Source: Desmonostoc vinosum HA7617-LM4
GTDB taxonomy: Bacteria > Cyanobacteriota > Cyanobacteriia > Cyanobacteriales > Nostocaceae
DNA length: 64,000 nt
Assembly (NCBI GenBank): GCA_019359515.1
Contig: JAHHHC010000015.1
Span: forward strand, 1 to 64,000
Reading direction: 5' to 3'
Shown here: piece by piece, positions 17,941 to 26,512 of the stretch
Numbering within the stretch: position 1 is the stretch's first letter
Layout of the letters: every line of letters begins with the position of its first letter
Notes under the pieces: model-generated
Told to the model about the DNA's origin: nothing
Databases searched by the model: none
What the model saw: only the letters and a program-made list of their open reading frames with translations
Program-made: the position numbers and the translations under genes

Positions 17941-18123
17941 GTTCGTAAGTCAGGTTTTGCACGACTAGAAGATATTGTTACCAGGTTAACTACTGTTCAA
18001 GAGGGTATTACCAACCTGTTGGCATCCCTAGACAATGACCGTCCTACCATTTTGAGAAAGCTGAATACAATTGAGAATAAAGTTGATAGGTTGCTAGAAA
18101 AAAGTGAAGACAATAACCTATAA
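17941..18123 (+). pseudogene. 3' part of a small coiled-coil protein gene
   Basis: The frame reads SGFARLEDIVTRLTTVQEGI, then TNLLASLDNDRPTILRKLNT and NKVDRLLEKSEDNNL to TAA at 18121-18123, but has no start codon before it meets the intron-like sequence. The heptad pattern of Leu/Ile suggests a coiled coil, similar in style to the protein at 47585. If the intron reading is right, this is the 3' exon; no 5' exon is visible upstream of 17438, so the gene is probably dead. Confidence 0.4.
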
Positions 18124-18132
18124 ATATCTTTA

Positions 18133-18453
18133 TTATTCTTTCTCTACAATCCCAATCCTGTAGCCTAAAGCATCTAAAAACTCAATTAAAGCCAAAATTT
18201 CCTGACCACCAGTTTCTAGAAGCATTTTATCCAACTTTTCAAAATGCTGTTGTCTAACCTCTGAAAAATCACCTAATTGTTTTCTTGCTTCTACAACTTC
18301 TTCTAATGTCAATTGCAATAAATTTGCATCATATCCTTCTTCATCCAATTCCAACATGACGCTAATATAACCAGCAGTACGTTCTGGGTTTTTTAAAGAT
18401 TCAATTAAATATTCTCGATAATGTCTACTTCTTTGGGTTTTGACTTCGCTCAT
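18133..18453 (-). CDS. Putative antitoxin-like DNA-binding protein
   Basis: 106 residues. The N-terminal part SRHYREYLIESLKNPERTAGYI followed by LELDEEGYDANLLQLTLEEVVEARKQLG resembles the addiction-module antidote/HigA-like family, where a Leu-Lys-Asp/Asn-Pro motif precedes short helices. The usual full helix-turn-helix is not clear, and the C-terminal half (ILALIEFLDALGYRIGIV) contains a possible second helix pair. No toxin gene is adjacent on either side, so if it is an antitoxin it is an orphan. Surrounding DNA is remnant-rich, consistent with an accessory locus. Confidence 0.45.
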   Translation of the reverse strand: MSEVKTQRSRHYREYLIESLKNPERTAGYISVMLELDEEGYDANLLQLTLEEVVEARKQLGDFSEVRQQHFEKLDKMLLETGGQEILALIEFLDALGYRIGIVEKE

Positions 18454-18464
18454 AATCTCTTCAA

Positions 18465-18633
18465 TAGACCTCTTGCAAAAGTCGGATACTCGCTAGAAAA
18501 TAAATTTTCTGGCTGATAACTCAAGTCGCTTGAAACCGACTAACAACAGTATTTTTAGTCCGTTTCAACGGACTTTTGCTATTAGGCAGAGACTTGAGTC
18601 TCTGACGGTTCAAGTATTTTTGCAAGAAGTCTA
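18465..18633 (+). mobile_element. MITE-like element with AGACCTCTTGCAAAA ends
   Basis: Left end TAGACCTCTTGCAAAA (18465-18480) and right end TTTTTGCAAGAAGTCTA (to 18633) are imperfect inverted repeats, starting and ending in TA. The interior carries CAACGGACTTTTGCTATTAG and GAGACTTGAGTCTC motifs but no gene. The same ends bound 45166-45311. It abuts and truncates the IS4 remnant. Confidence 0.6.
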
Positions 18634-18748
18634 ATATCGAATCTTTTTTGTAGGCTGCGATCGCCAATTCAAGAGTCTCTAAGTTTGTTAAGATAAACCA
18701 TCCTTCTTTGGGAGCAACACCTAATATTTTACGTTTCCACTTACAAGC
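18634..18748 (-). pseudogene. IS4-type transposase fragment
   Basis: On the minus strand the sequence reads ACKWKRKILGVAPKEGWFIL then TNLETLELAIAAYKK, followed by a one-base slip from the expected RFDI. The EGWFILTNL...AIAAYKxRF stretch is the segment just before the Y(2)R(3)E(6)K motif of IS4 transposases. The rest is cut off by the MITE-like element at 18633; no start or inverted repeats were found. Confidence 0.5.
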
Positions 18749-18854
18749 AACGTTAAAGCTGAAAAAACATTGAATTTTTGTAACTTTTACCCCTTGAAAA
18801 AATCAGATGTAGAGATGCCCTATTTGCAGCATCTCTACAGAGGTTATCTGAGAA

Positions 18855-21800
18855 TCAAAATTGACGCGATCGCTCGTCTGTTTCTAAGGATTGGGCGGTA
18901 TTTTTGCCATTTAAAGAATCTGTCTGTGCTGCCAATGTTTGATGCTGATTTGGTTTCATAAATCGCTCAGTAAATGTCTTAATGACAATATACAAGATTG
19001 GCACTATAAACAAACTCAAAAAAGTAGCGATGAACATACCACCAAATACTGCTGTTCCCAAAGATTGGCGACTTCCCGCACCGGCACCTGTAGCCACAGC
19101 TAAGGGGAAAATACCCAGAAGCGTAGAAAACGCAGTCATTAAAATAGGGCGTAAACGTTCTTGTGAAGCCTCAATTACTGCTTTGGTAATTGAAAGTCCT
19201 CGCTCTCTTAATTGATTGGCAAATTCTACAATCAAAATCGCATTCTTACTCGCCAAACCAATTAACATTACTAAACCAATTTGACAGTAAACATCATTAG
19301 CAAAGCCCCGCATTGATTGCGCTACAAGTGCCCCAAAAATAGCTAAGGGAACTGACAACAGAATAATAATTGGGTCTATATAATTTTCATACTGAGCAGC
19401 CAGTACCAAAAATACAAACACCAATCCTAATCCAAAAATGAGTGGTGCTAACCCTCCAGATTCTAATTCTTCTAATGCAGTTCCTGACCATTCATAACCA
19501 TAACCTGGTGGTAAAACTGCTTGAGCTATTTGTTCCATTTTTGTAATCGCATCTCCAGAACTAAAACCAGGAGCAGCAGCACCATTGATTTCGATTGAGC
19601 GGAACAAGTTATAGTGGTTAATTGTTTGCGCCCCGGTAGTGGGAGTAACTTTAACTAAATTACTCAAAGGAATCATTTGATTTTGTTGGGAACGCACGTA
19701 CATTTGACCAATATCTTGAGGATTAGAACGAAATTGTTCATCGGCTTGCACGTATACTCGATAGTTGCGCTGCTGGAGATTGAAATCATTAACGTATTGC
19801 GACCCCAAAGCAGTTTGTAAGGTAGTGAAGATATCGTCTACAGAAACTTGCAATGCCTTGGCTTTGTTACGGTCTACTTCTACCAATAGTTGTGGTGTAT
19901 TGGCGGCAAAGGTGCTAAATACAGCTTGTAGTCCTGGTGTTTGATTGGCGCGACCTAGTAGTTGTCCCATTGTTTGCACCAAATCATCTAAGCCGCTGTT
20001 ACCTCTGCGGTCTTGCAGTTGAAAGACAAAGCCGCCAAAGTTACCTAACCCTTGAATGGCTGGAGGATTGACTGGGAAAATCCTCGCTTCTGGGATGGTT
20101 GATAACTTTCCTTGCAATTTACCCAAAATTGCCTGTACTGATTGATTGGCTTGCGGGCGATCGCCCCAAGATTTTAAATTTGTAAAGATGATACCGCTAT
20201 TAGCTGTGCTACCACCAAAACCAAAGCCCCCCACAGCAAAGGTTCCCCCTACTTCTGGGATTTGGAGAATTTCTTTTTCTACCTTAGCCATCACGTCGCT
20301 GGTATATTGTAGCGAAACTCCTTGTGGCCCTTGAATGACTGTGAGGAAATAACCTTGATCTTCTTCTGGGAGAAATGCTGTGGGGACGGTGGTGTAAAGC
20401 CAAGCAGTCATTCCCAAGGAGACGATAAATAGACCGATAACTATACTTTTGATGCGTATGAGAAAGGTGAGCGATCGCTGATATCCTAGATTTACCCAGT
20501 CTAAAAAGCGATTTATTTGGTCAAAAATCCAACCAATCCAACCTGTAGGTTTTTGTCCTTGACGCAGTAACAGCGCACACAACGAAGGTGTCAAGGTTAA
20601 AGCCAAAAATGTCGAAATGGCAATGGAGAAGGCAATGGTTAACGCAAACTGCCGATAAAGTGCCCCTGTAGTTCCAGGAAAAAATGCCACCGGCACAAAC
20701 ACCGCCATCAATACCAAGGAAGTAGCAATTACTGCACCAAAAAGTTCCGCCATTGATTCGCTGGCGGCGCGGCGGGGATTAATCCCTTTATCCTGAATAA
20801 AACGGCTAATTTGCTCAACTACAACGATCGCATCATCAACCACCATCCCAGATGCTAAAGTCAAACCAAACAAGGTCAAACTATTGATCGAAAAGTTAAA
20901 GACCTTCACAAAGGCAAACGTACCCACTAGAGCTAGGGGAATAGTCAACGCCGGAATTAAGGTGGTACGCCAGTCTTGCAAAAAGACAAAAATGACAATT
21001 ACAACTAATATTACTGCTTCGATTAATGTCTTCACAACTTCTGCTAAAGACTCTTGCACGAAGGTGGTTGTGTCAAAAGCTACTATCTGTTCTAAACCAG
21101 GTGGAAAACTTTGGGCCAATCGCTTGATTTCTGCTTTGACTCCTTTAGCTACATCTAAAGCATTACTCCCAGGACTTTGATAGATACCTAATCCTACAGC
21201 TTCATTACCACGAAACCGCAGAAATGAGTTGTAATTTTCTGCACCTAGTTCAGCTCTACCAACATCTTTTAGCTTGACTAATGTACCATTATTGTCTGTT
21301 TTCAGAACAATATTTTCAAATTCCGATACTTCTGTCAGTCGGCTGGCAGCACGCACATCAATTTGATATCTTTGTCCTTTAGGGGCTGGTTCTTGCCCAA
21401 TTCTCCCAGCACCAATTTGCAAGTTTTGTTCAGCAAGCGCACTGGTAACATCTTCAGTCGTCAAGCCGCGACTGGCGAGTCGGTTGGGGTCTAACCACAG
21501 ACGCATGGCGTAGCGGCGTTCACCAAAAATTCGCACATCGCCAACGCCTTTAACTCTCTTTAGGGCATCTGCTAAATAAAGGTCGGCGTAGTTGCTTAAA
21601 AAGGTATTGTTGTATTGATTATTTTTAGAAAACAAACCAATTGCTAAGAGAATGTTACTGGATTGCTTAGTAACTTTAACTCCTGTGCGCTGTACAGTTT
21701 CTGGTAATTGAGGTTCAGCAACAGAAACCCGATTTTGGATATCAACAGCAGCAATATCTTTATCTCGTGATGAATCAAAGGTAGCTGTAATGCTACTACT

Positions 21801-22061
21801 ACCGTCGTTACTGCTACTAGAAGTGAGATATTTTAGACCTTCAACCCCATTGATTTGTCTTTCGAGGATATTGGTCACCCCGCTTTCCACAACTTCAGCA
21901 CTAGCACCACTGTAGTTAGCAGTAACACTAATTTGTGTAGGAGAAATATCAGGAAAGCGAGCGATTGGTAATGTGGGAATACTGATTATTCCTAATAACA
22001 GAATAATCACAGCACAGACCGAAGTGAAAACCGGTCGCTTGATAAAAAAATCAACAAACAT
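18855..22061 (-). CDS. RND efflux permease, HAE1 (AcrB-like) family
   Basis: 1068 residues from ATG 22061 (MFVDFFIKRPVFTS, the canonical family start). The longer frame to 22100 only adds residues encoded by TAATTCG repeat. The protein shows the full HAE1 layout: first membrane helix, large periplasmic loop with VVESGVTNILERQINGV, TM helices with the proton-relay pair GMVVDDAIVVVEQ, central helices, second loop, and a last set of helices with MLIGLASKNAILIVEFANQLRERG. It pumps hydrophobic compounds out by proton antiport with an adaptor and an outer-membrane channel. The adaptor gene lies upstream on the same strand, 441 bases away; no TolC-like gene is adjacent. The repeat has replaced the usual ribosome-site region, so translation may be weak. 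Confidence 0.95.
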   Translation of the reverse strand: MFVDFFIKRPVFTSVCAVIILLLGIISIPTLPIARFPDISPTQISVTANYSGASAEVVESGVTNILERQINGVEGLKYLTSSSSNDGSSSITATFDSSRDKDIAAVDIQNRVSVAEPQLPETVQRTGVKVTKQSSNILLAIGLFSKNNQYNNTFLSNYADLYLADALKRVKGVGDVRIFGERRYAMRLWLDPNRLASRGLTTEDVTSALAEQNLQIGAGRIGQEPAPKGQRYQIDVRAASRLTEVSEFENIVLKTDNNGTLVKLKDVGRAELGAENYNSFLRFRGNEAVGLGIYQSPGSNALDVAKGVKAEIKRLAQSFPPGLEQIVAFDTTTFVQESLAEVVKTLIEAVILVVIVIFVFLQDWRTTLIPALTIPLALVGTFAFVKVFNFSINSLTLFGLTLASGMVVDDAIVVVEQISRFIQDKGINPRRAASESMAELFGAVIATSLVLMAVFVPVAFFPGTTGALYRQFALTIAFSIAISTFLALTLTPSLCALLLRQGQKPTGWIGWIFDQINRFLDWVNLGYQRSLTFLIRIKSIVIGLFIVSLGMTAWLYTTVPTAFLPEEDQGYFLTVIQGPQGVSLQYTSDVMAKVEKEILQIPEVGGTFAVGGFGFGGSTANSGIIFTNLKSWGDRPQANQSVQAILGKLQGKLSTIPEARIFPVNPPAIQGLGNFGGFVFQLQDRRGNSGLDDLVQTMGQLLGRANQTPGLQAVFSTFAANTPQLLVEVDRNKAKALQVSVDDIFTTLQTALGSQYVNDFNLQQRNYRVYVQADEQFRSNPQDIGQMYVRSQQNQMIPLSNLVKVTPTTGAQTINHYNLFRSIEINGAAAPGFSSGDAITKMEQIAQAVLPPGYGYEWSGTALEELESGGLAPLIFGLGLVFVFLVLAAQYENYIDPIIILLSVPLAIFGALVAQSMRGFANDVYCQIGLVMLIGLASKNAILIVEFANQLRERGLSITKAVIEASQERLRPILMTAFSTLLGIFPLAVATGAGAGSRQSLGTAVFGGMFIATFLSLFIVPILYIVIKTFTERFMKPNQHQTLAAQTDSLNGKNTAQSLETDERSRQF

Positions 22062-22065
22062 GGTT

Positions 22066-22096
22066 TTTGTAATTCGTAATTCGTAATTCGTAATTG
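22066..22096 (+). repeat. TAATTCG tandem repeat at the RND permease 5' end
   Basis: Four units of TAATTCG or a close variant fill the space directly before the permease start codon (minus strand), leaving only four bases between repeat and ATG. A Shine-Dalgarno sequence is not visible. Confidence 0.8.
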
Positions 22097-22283
22097 GCAA
22101 CGGGGAAGAGGAGGCAGGGACACAGAGAAAAGTTCTCCCTCACTCCCTCACCCTCAGTCGCTGAGCATACCCTTCTCCTCATCTCCCGGTTGGTGAGTTT
22201 CGGCTACGCGGTAATCGAGCGAAGTCGAGATTCATTCAACTACCGCAAAGTCGAACCACATCCCCCCACTCCCTACCTTTCAA

Positions 22284-22488
22284 GGGTAGGTTTTTCATAT
22301 TCAGTCTGAAAAAACCTATTTTTTCGTTCCGAAATCTTTCTTTGCGTCTCCCTTCGGGTGACGCTCGCAAGCTCGCTAACGCTGCGCTAACGCAGTCGCC
22401 TGCGGAGGGAAACCCTCCTTTACTCGCTGTCTCACCGCGTCTCCCCGTCTTTGCGTCAACCAAAACGCGAAATCTAAAAAACCTACCC
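22284..22488 (+). mobile_element. GGGTAGGTTTTT-ended repeat element, copy 1 with nested insert
   Basis: Ends GGGTAGGTTTTT and AAAAAACCTACCC are inverted. The flanks (TCATATTCAGTCTGAAAAAAC on the left, GTCAACCAAAACGCGAAATC on the right) are shared with 52245-52437 and 60519-60638. Between them this copy and the 52 kb copy carry an extra palindromic block with TTCGGGTGACGCTCGCAAGC and GGAGGGAAACCCTCC that the 60 kb copy lacks. It sits in the gap between adaptor and permease genes. Confidence 0.7.
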
Positions 22489-22502
22489 ATAAGAGCCACT
22501 CC

Positions 22503-24077
22503 CTACTCCTTGTTTTCAGGCGCAGGAGTTATGGGAACGCCATTAGTAAGATTGAGAATGCCAGAAACTACTATTTTTTCACCAGCTTTCAATCCTGTAA
22601 GAACCTGATAATTATTCCCTTCAATAGCTCCTAACTTGATGGGTTTTTGTAGAGCAACTAGTGGTGGTGTGTCTGGCTTGGGATTTTCTGCTGCTTGAGC
22701 TACAAAGACAAAAGTTTCCCCACCCAAGCGAGATACTGCTGTGACTGGAATTAGAATTCCTGGACGTTTATCCCAAATGACTTTAGTATTTACTCTTTGC
22801 AGGTCAAGCAGTTGACTCCCAGAATTAGCAAAGGTAGCTTTAGCTAAAATAGTTTGCGTATCTGAACTAATATTTGGAGCAATAAAACTTACTTTACCTG
22901 TTGCTGTGGGTTTGCCTTGAGCATCTACCATTTGTACTGGTAATCCTAAGCGTAAGCGTTTAGCTTCTTGTTGTGGAACTGAGAAATTTAATTCCAAAGC
23001 ATCGTTTCTAGTAAGTGTGGTGAGTTTATCTCCTTTGTCGACAAACTCGCCTACCTTGACAGGAATATCACCAACGATACCCGTAAAAGGAGCTAGAACT
23101 TTTGTATATTGGAGTTGAACTTCTGCTGTTCTAACTTGAGCTGCTGCTTGAGTTACTTGAGAACGGGCTTGAGCAATCTCTTCTGGACGCGGGCCGTTCT
23201 CTAGTTGTTTTAAATTTTGTTTTTGTTGTTCTAAAGCTGCGGTTAACTCACTAATATCAGAGGTTCTGCTCTGACGCAGTTGCTCTAAGCGTTTCTGGGC
23301 GGCAACTAATGCAGCTTCAGCACTACGCTGTTCTCTAATAAATCCTTCTAAGGCATCCTGAGAAACAGCACCGTCTTTTCTTAATTGTTCGTATCGCTTG
23401 GCTCGTGACTGTGCTAATTCCACATCAGATTTCGCTGAATTGATTTGCGCTTCTGCTTGAGCAATTTCTTCTGGTTGCGCTCCGGCTTGAGCATCTTTCA
23501 AGCGAGCTTGGGCTTGGGCTAAAGTAGCTTTAGCTTGGGCAATTTGCTCTTGACGAGTACCTGCTTTGAGTTCGGCAAGACGCGCACGAGCTTGTTCTAG
23601 TTCTCCTTTAGCTCTTAGTAGTTGAGCTTGGGCATCGTCACTCTGTATCTGAATAACCACTTGCCCTTGTTTAACGCGAGTACCCTCTTTAATGAAAATC
23701 TGGGTAATTCGCCCTTCCACCTCTGGCTTTAATTCTACTGAGCGGGGTGCTTCTAATGTGCCAACAAACTGCGAAGCGTCCTGTATGGTTCCACTTTTGA
23801 CAGTTGCCAACTTAACGGGAACTCCCATAGGTTTAATTGCCCCATTTGTAGGTGCATCACTAGCTCTGCTAGTTTGCCACCAGCGCCAACCCAAACCAAG
23901 ACCTGTAATCAAGAGAATGATTCCCACGATTAGAGACCAACGTTGCTTTTTACCTGGCTTAGACAGTTTTCCCGGCTGTGGGAGTGAACTTTGTTGTTGA
24001 GCCTGATTATAATCATTCACATCAGGCTGTTCTGTTTCAGGGGGAGCCGAGGACTCAGGAAACTCAGGATGAGGCAT
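22503..24077 (-). CDS. HlyD/MFP-family RND periplasmic adaptor
   Basis: 524 residues from ATG 24077; the open frame extends to a TTG at 24104 with no better ribosome site. After a proline-rich cytosolic tail of about 45 residues comes one membrane helix (LIVGIILLITGLGLGW). The periplasmic part has the barrel-lipoyl hairpin (GTLEAPRSVELKPEVEGRI, GTRVKQGQVVIQI), a long coiled-coil built of Ala/Gln-rich repeats (GTRQEQIAQAKATLAQAQA, and two more such copies), the lipoyl return YTKVLAPFTGIVGD, and a beta-barrel tail. It links the permease to an outer-membrane exit duct. The uncleaved anchor differs from the lipidated AcrA type. It is the first gene of the efflux pair. Confidence 0.92.
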   Translation of the reverse strand: MPHPEFPESSAPPETEQPDVNDYNQAQQQSSLPQPGKLSKPGKKQRWSLIVGIILLITGLGLGWRWWQTSRASDAPTNGAIKPMGVPVKLATVKSGTIQDASQFVGTLEAPRSVELKPEVEGRITQIFIKEGTRVKQGQVVIQIQSDDAQAQLLRAKGELEQARARLAELKAGTRQEQIAQAKATLAQAQARLKDAQAGAQPEEIAQAEAQINSAKSDVELAQSRAKRYEQLRKDGAVSQDALEGFIREQRSAEAALVAAQKRLEQLRQSRTSDISELTAALEQQKQNLKQLENGPRPEEIAQARSQVTQAAAQVRTAEVQLQYTKVLAPFTGIVGDIPVKVGEFVDKGDKLTTLTRNDALELNFSVPQQEAKRLRLGLPVQMVDAQGKPTATGKVSFIAPNISSDTQTILAKATFANSGSQLLDLQRVNTKVIWDKRPGILIPVTAVSRLGGETFVFVAQAAENPKPDTPPLVALQKPIKLGAIEGNNYQVLTGLKAGEKIVVSGILNLTNGVPITPAPENKE

Positions 24078-24271
24078 CTTCGTTTTCTCTTTTATAATTT
24101 TCAATTTTGGTAATCCACATCAGAATCAGATGGAAAACCATTATCTGAAGAGTCTTTTAGCCATTTTTCTTTTAAGTTTTCCATGCATGGATTCATCGGA
24201 TGTGGTAGGGAAATGGCAACCCAGTATTTTTAGTTAAGACATGAATTTAAGTGAATGTTTTTAACAGTCTA

Positions 24272-24305
24272 GCAAGTACTTACTGAGATATATGTAAGTA
24301 CTTGC
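24272..24305. promoter_or_regulatory. Perfect 12-bp-arm palindrome upstream of the efflux genes
   Basis: GCAAGTACTTAC (24272-24283) is the exact reverse complement of GTAAGTACTTGC (24294-24305), with a 10-base spacer. It lies about 195 bases ahead of the adaptor ATG. The size and symmetry fit a TetR- or MarR-type operator, and efflux operons are commonly controlled this way; no regulator gene is adjacent. Each arm contains the smaller palindrome AAGTACTT. Confidence 0.6.
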
Positions 24306-24603
24306 TTGCATTATAACTACATTGTAGAGAAGATTGGTATATAGTACGAGAATTATACTCACTAACGGCAGATCACGAAAACTTCCTATCCACTTTGGTA
24401 AAAGATATCCCATTGCTTTAATTGAGACAATTTTGCCAAGATTCTCTTCTGTCTCAACTTTGGCAGGGATACTCTTGTGGTGGGGTTCTTTGCCACGTTG
24501 GGCAACTTCTTGGCTACTGAGTATAGAATATGACTTACAGCAACTCTCTACTAAGTTGCTAGATTTCTCAACTTCAAGTTTCTGTATTTATGTATGGAAA
24601 CTT

Positions 24604-25884
24604 TCATCCAAAAAAATTAGAATTCAATTTTGACAGGATATTTAAATCTGATGCTTGGTTGGCTACGACATCAGAAAATAGCTCTTCATACTTATCGAGT
24701 GCTTGTTCTAAAGAATAGTTTTCTACAGCAAATTGCCTACCGATATTACCTAACTTTGCTCCTAAATTAGGATTACTATATAAAGCTTCTACAGCATCTG
24801 CTAAAGCTGTTGGTGATTCTGGTTCAACAACTATACCCCCACCACTAAGTTTGATAGCTTTGGCAGCAGTCCCAGAGGCAGGAACTGAACCTACAATTGG
24901 ACGACCACTTGCCAACAACAATGGTATTTTAGAAGGCATATTAAAAGAAATCACATTACGTTTTTGCACAATTAACCCAACATCAGCTGCTGCAAACATC
25001 TGGGGTAGTTGTTCTCGCGGTTGTAATGGTAGCAGCAATACATTGTCAGCCCCGTTTAATAAACAATATTGCTGTAATCTTTGCAAAGCTTTGGATTCAC
25101 CAACAATCACAAAGACAATTTTTTGAATCTGACGTAAGCAAACTGCTGCCTCTATGACTGTCTCTAAACCTTGTGTCAGAGCAATGTTGCCAGAATATAG
25201 TACTACAAATTTGCCATCTAGTTGGTGAATTGATTTCCAAGGATTATTTTCTTGCTGTAAGGGACGAATGAAATTTATATTTACCCAATTGGGAATACAA
25301 ACAATTTTCTTAGGGGGTACACCTTTATTGATTAAGTTATCGCTAAAGCCATCGGCAATTACACTAATAGTGTGAGCAGTTCGATACGCAAATTTTTCTA
25401 GAGCTGCAAGTGATCGAATCATCCATTTATTTTTGAGCAAACCGACTCGCACGGCAGCTTCTGGTAAGATGTCTTGCACATTCAGCACTACTGGACAGTT
25501 GTAAAACCAGCCAATTATGGTTGCAGGCATCGTAATTAACAAAGGTGGAATTGTTAAAATGATCACATCAGGTCGTTCACCTTTGAGAGCTTGGGGCAAG
25601 CTTGTGAAAACAAAGCTCAACTCTAGCAGCAATCTGTCTAAGAGGTTGGGTTTAGATTTAATCCTCAGATAACTACGCTGGATGGTAACACCGTTTTTCT
25701 GTTCGTTACAATACCATTTACCCCGATATTCATCGTAAATCTGGCGCTGAGGATAGTTAGGCATTCCTGTAATCACCCGCACTTGATGACCTCTTTGCAC
25801 TAGTCCTTCTGCTAGTTCAGTCATCAAAGGAGCAATACCAATTGGCTCTGGATGATAGTTATAGGAATAAATCAGAATGTGCAT
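24604..25884 (-). CDS. Glycosyltransferase family 4, WcaI-like
   Basis: 426 residues with two Rossmann halves (GT-B fold). The N-terminal acceptor half begins MHILIYSYNYHPEPIGIAPL and shows LAEGLVQRGHQVRVITGMPNYP, typical of WcaI-type exopolysaccharide enzymes. The donor half carries FVVLYSGNIALTQGLETVIEAA, a diphosphate-binding helix, and the E-x7-E like region ASGRPIVGSVPASG..AKAI and GIVVEPESPTALADAV. It should move a sugar from a nucleotide donor to a lipid-linked or polysaccharide acceptor at the cytoplasmic membrane face. No other polysaccharide gene is in operon; the undecaprenyl sugar transferase at 46 kb is unlinked. Start ATG 25884. Confidence 0.88.
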   Translation of the reverse strand: MHILIYSYNYHPEPIGIAPLMTELAEGLVQRGHQVRVITGMPNYPQRQIYDEYRGKWYCNEQKNGVTIQRSYLRIKSKPNLLDRLLLELSFVFTSLPQALKGERPDVIILTIPPLLITMPATIIGWFYNCPVVLNVQDILPEAAVRVGLLKNKWMIRSLAALEKFAYRTAHTISVIADGFSDNLINKGVPPKKIVCIPNWVNINFIRPLQQENNPWKSIHQLDGKFVVLYSGNIALTQGLETVIEAAVCLRQIQKIVFVIVGESKALQRLQQYCLLNGADNVLLLPLQPREQLPQMFAAADVGLIVQKRNVISFNMPSKIPLLLASGRPIVGSVPASGTAAKAIKLSGGGIVVEPESPTALADAVEALYSNPNLGAKLGNIGRQFAVENYSLEQALDKYEELFSDVVANQASDLNILSKLNSNFFG

Positions 25885-26512
25885 GAGCTATTTGTAAATT
25901 CTGTAAAGACAGCCAGAATTTATCGAACTTATTCCTAAGTTCAATGAGGTCTGCTATTTTTGTTACTCAATTTAGATTGTAATAATTAAGTTCTTTTTAA
26001 TTTATGCATCAATTAACACTTGGGAGATTGTAGCATTATATTCAACATTATGTTAAAAGTATATACTGTTACTTAATAAAATCTTAAAAAACTGTTTCAA
26101 CAATTACGAGGGTGGTCAAAATTCAAAAGCGAATGGTTAAAATCAAGGTTTTTAACTTTGGACTATTGACCGTTAACATAAAACTATGAAAAACTTTGAC
26201 ACTGCCCAAGTTTTAGTAAAAATAGCACTTGTCGGTTGCATAGATGACTTACTCAAAGGAGAACATTCTGATAGATAACAATATTATGTATTATTGCGAT
26301 CGCAGTAAAAATCATCCCGAATCTTTGTGATTACTTAGTTGGGGTTAATTTTTAGTAAACATCATATGGTTATGTTTATTTGTATCCACTTACTGACAAA
26401 ATAATTTTGTAATTTGTAATGCTTCTCCTGTCGCAGATGCTCTTGCTAGCTTGCTTAGGCGTAGGGTTAAGACTTGTTTAAACTACTTCAACTATGTCTT
26501 TTGGCTTTGCTC
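25885..26512 (+). other. A/T-rich gap with one doubtful 30-codon ORF
   Basis: 628 bases. A short frame at 26186-26278 (ATG to TAA, MKNFDTAQVLVKIALVGCID, then DLLKGEHSDR) has no ribosome site and matches nothing I know; it could be a gene fragment. A repeat related to CTTCTCCTGTCGCAGATGC lies at about 26420-26465. No promoter could be fixed. Confidence 0.3.

Noticed and set aside
11900-18800. An integron integrase gene
   Set aside because: No tyrosine recombinase motif is present on either strand, so only the attC-like sites are claimed.
22236-22499. 87-codon ORF (and similar ones at 22342-22608 and 52204-52460)
   Set aside because: These are coded by the GGGTAGGTTTTT-ended element and its palindromic insert.
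24272-24305. LexA (SOS) box
   Set aside because: The AGTAC words lack the cyanobacterial LexA spacing, and the symmetry is better explained as a separate operator.
24334-24633. 99-codon plus-strand ORF
   Set aside because: It overlaps the glycosyltransferase end, has no ribosome site and shows no protein-like pattern.
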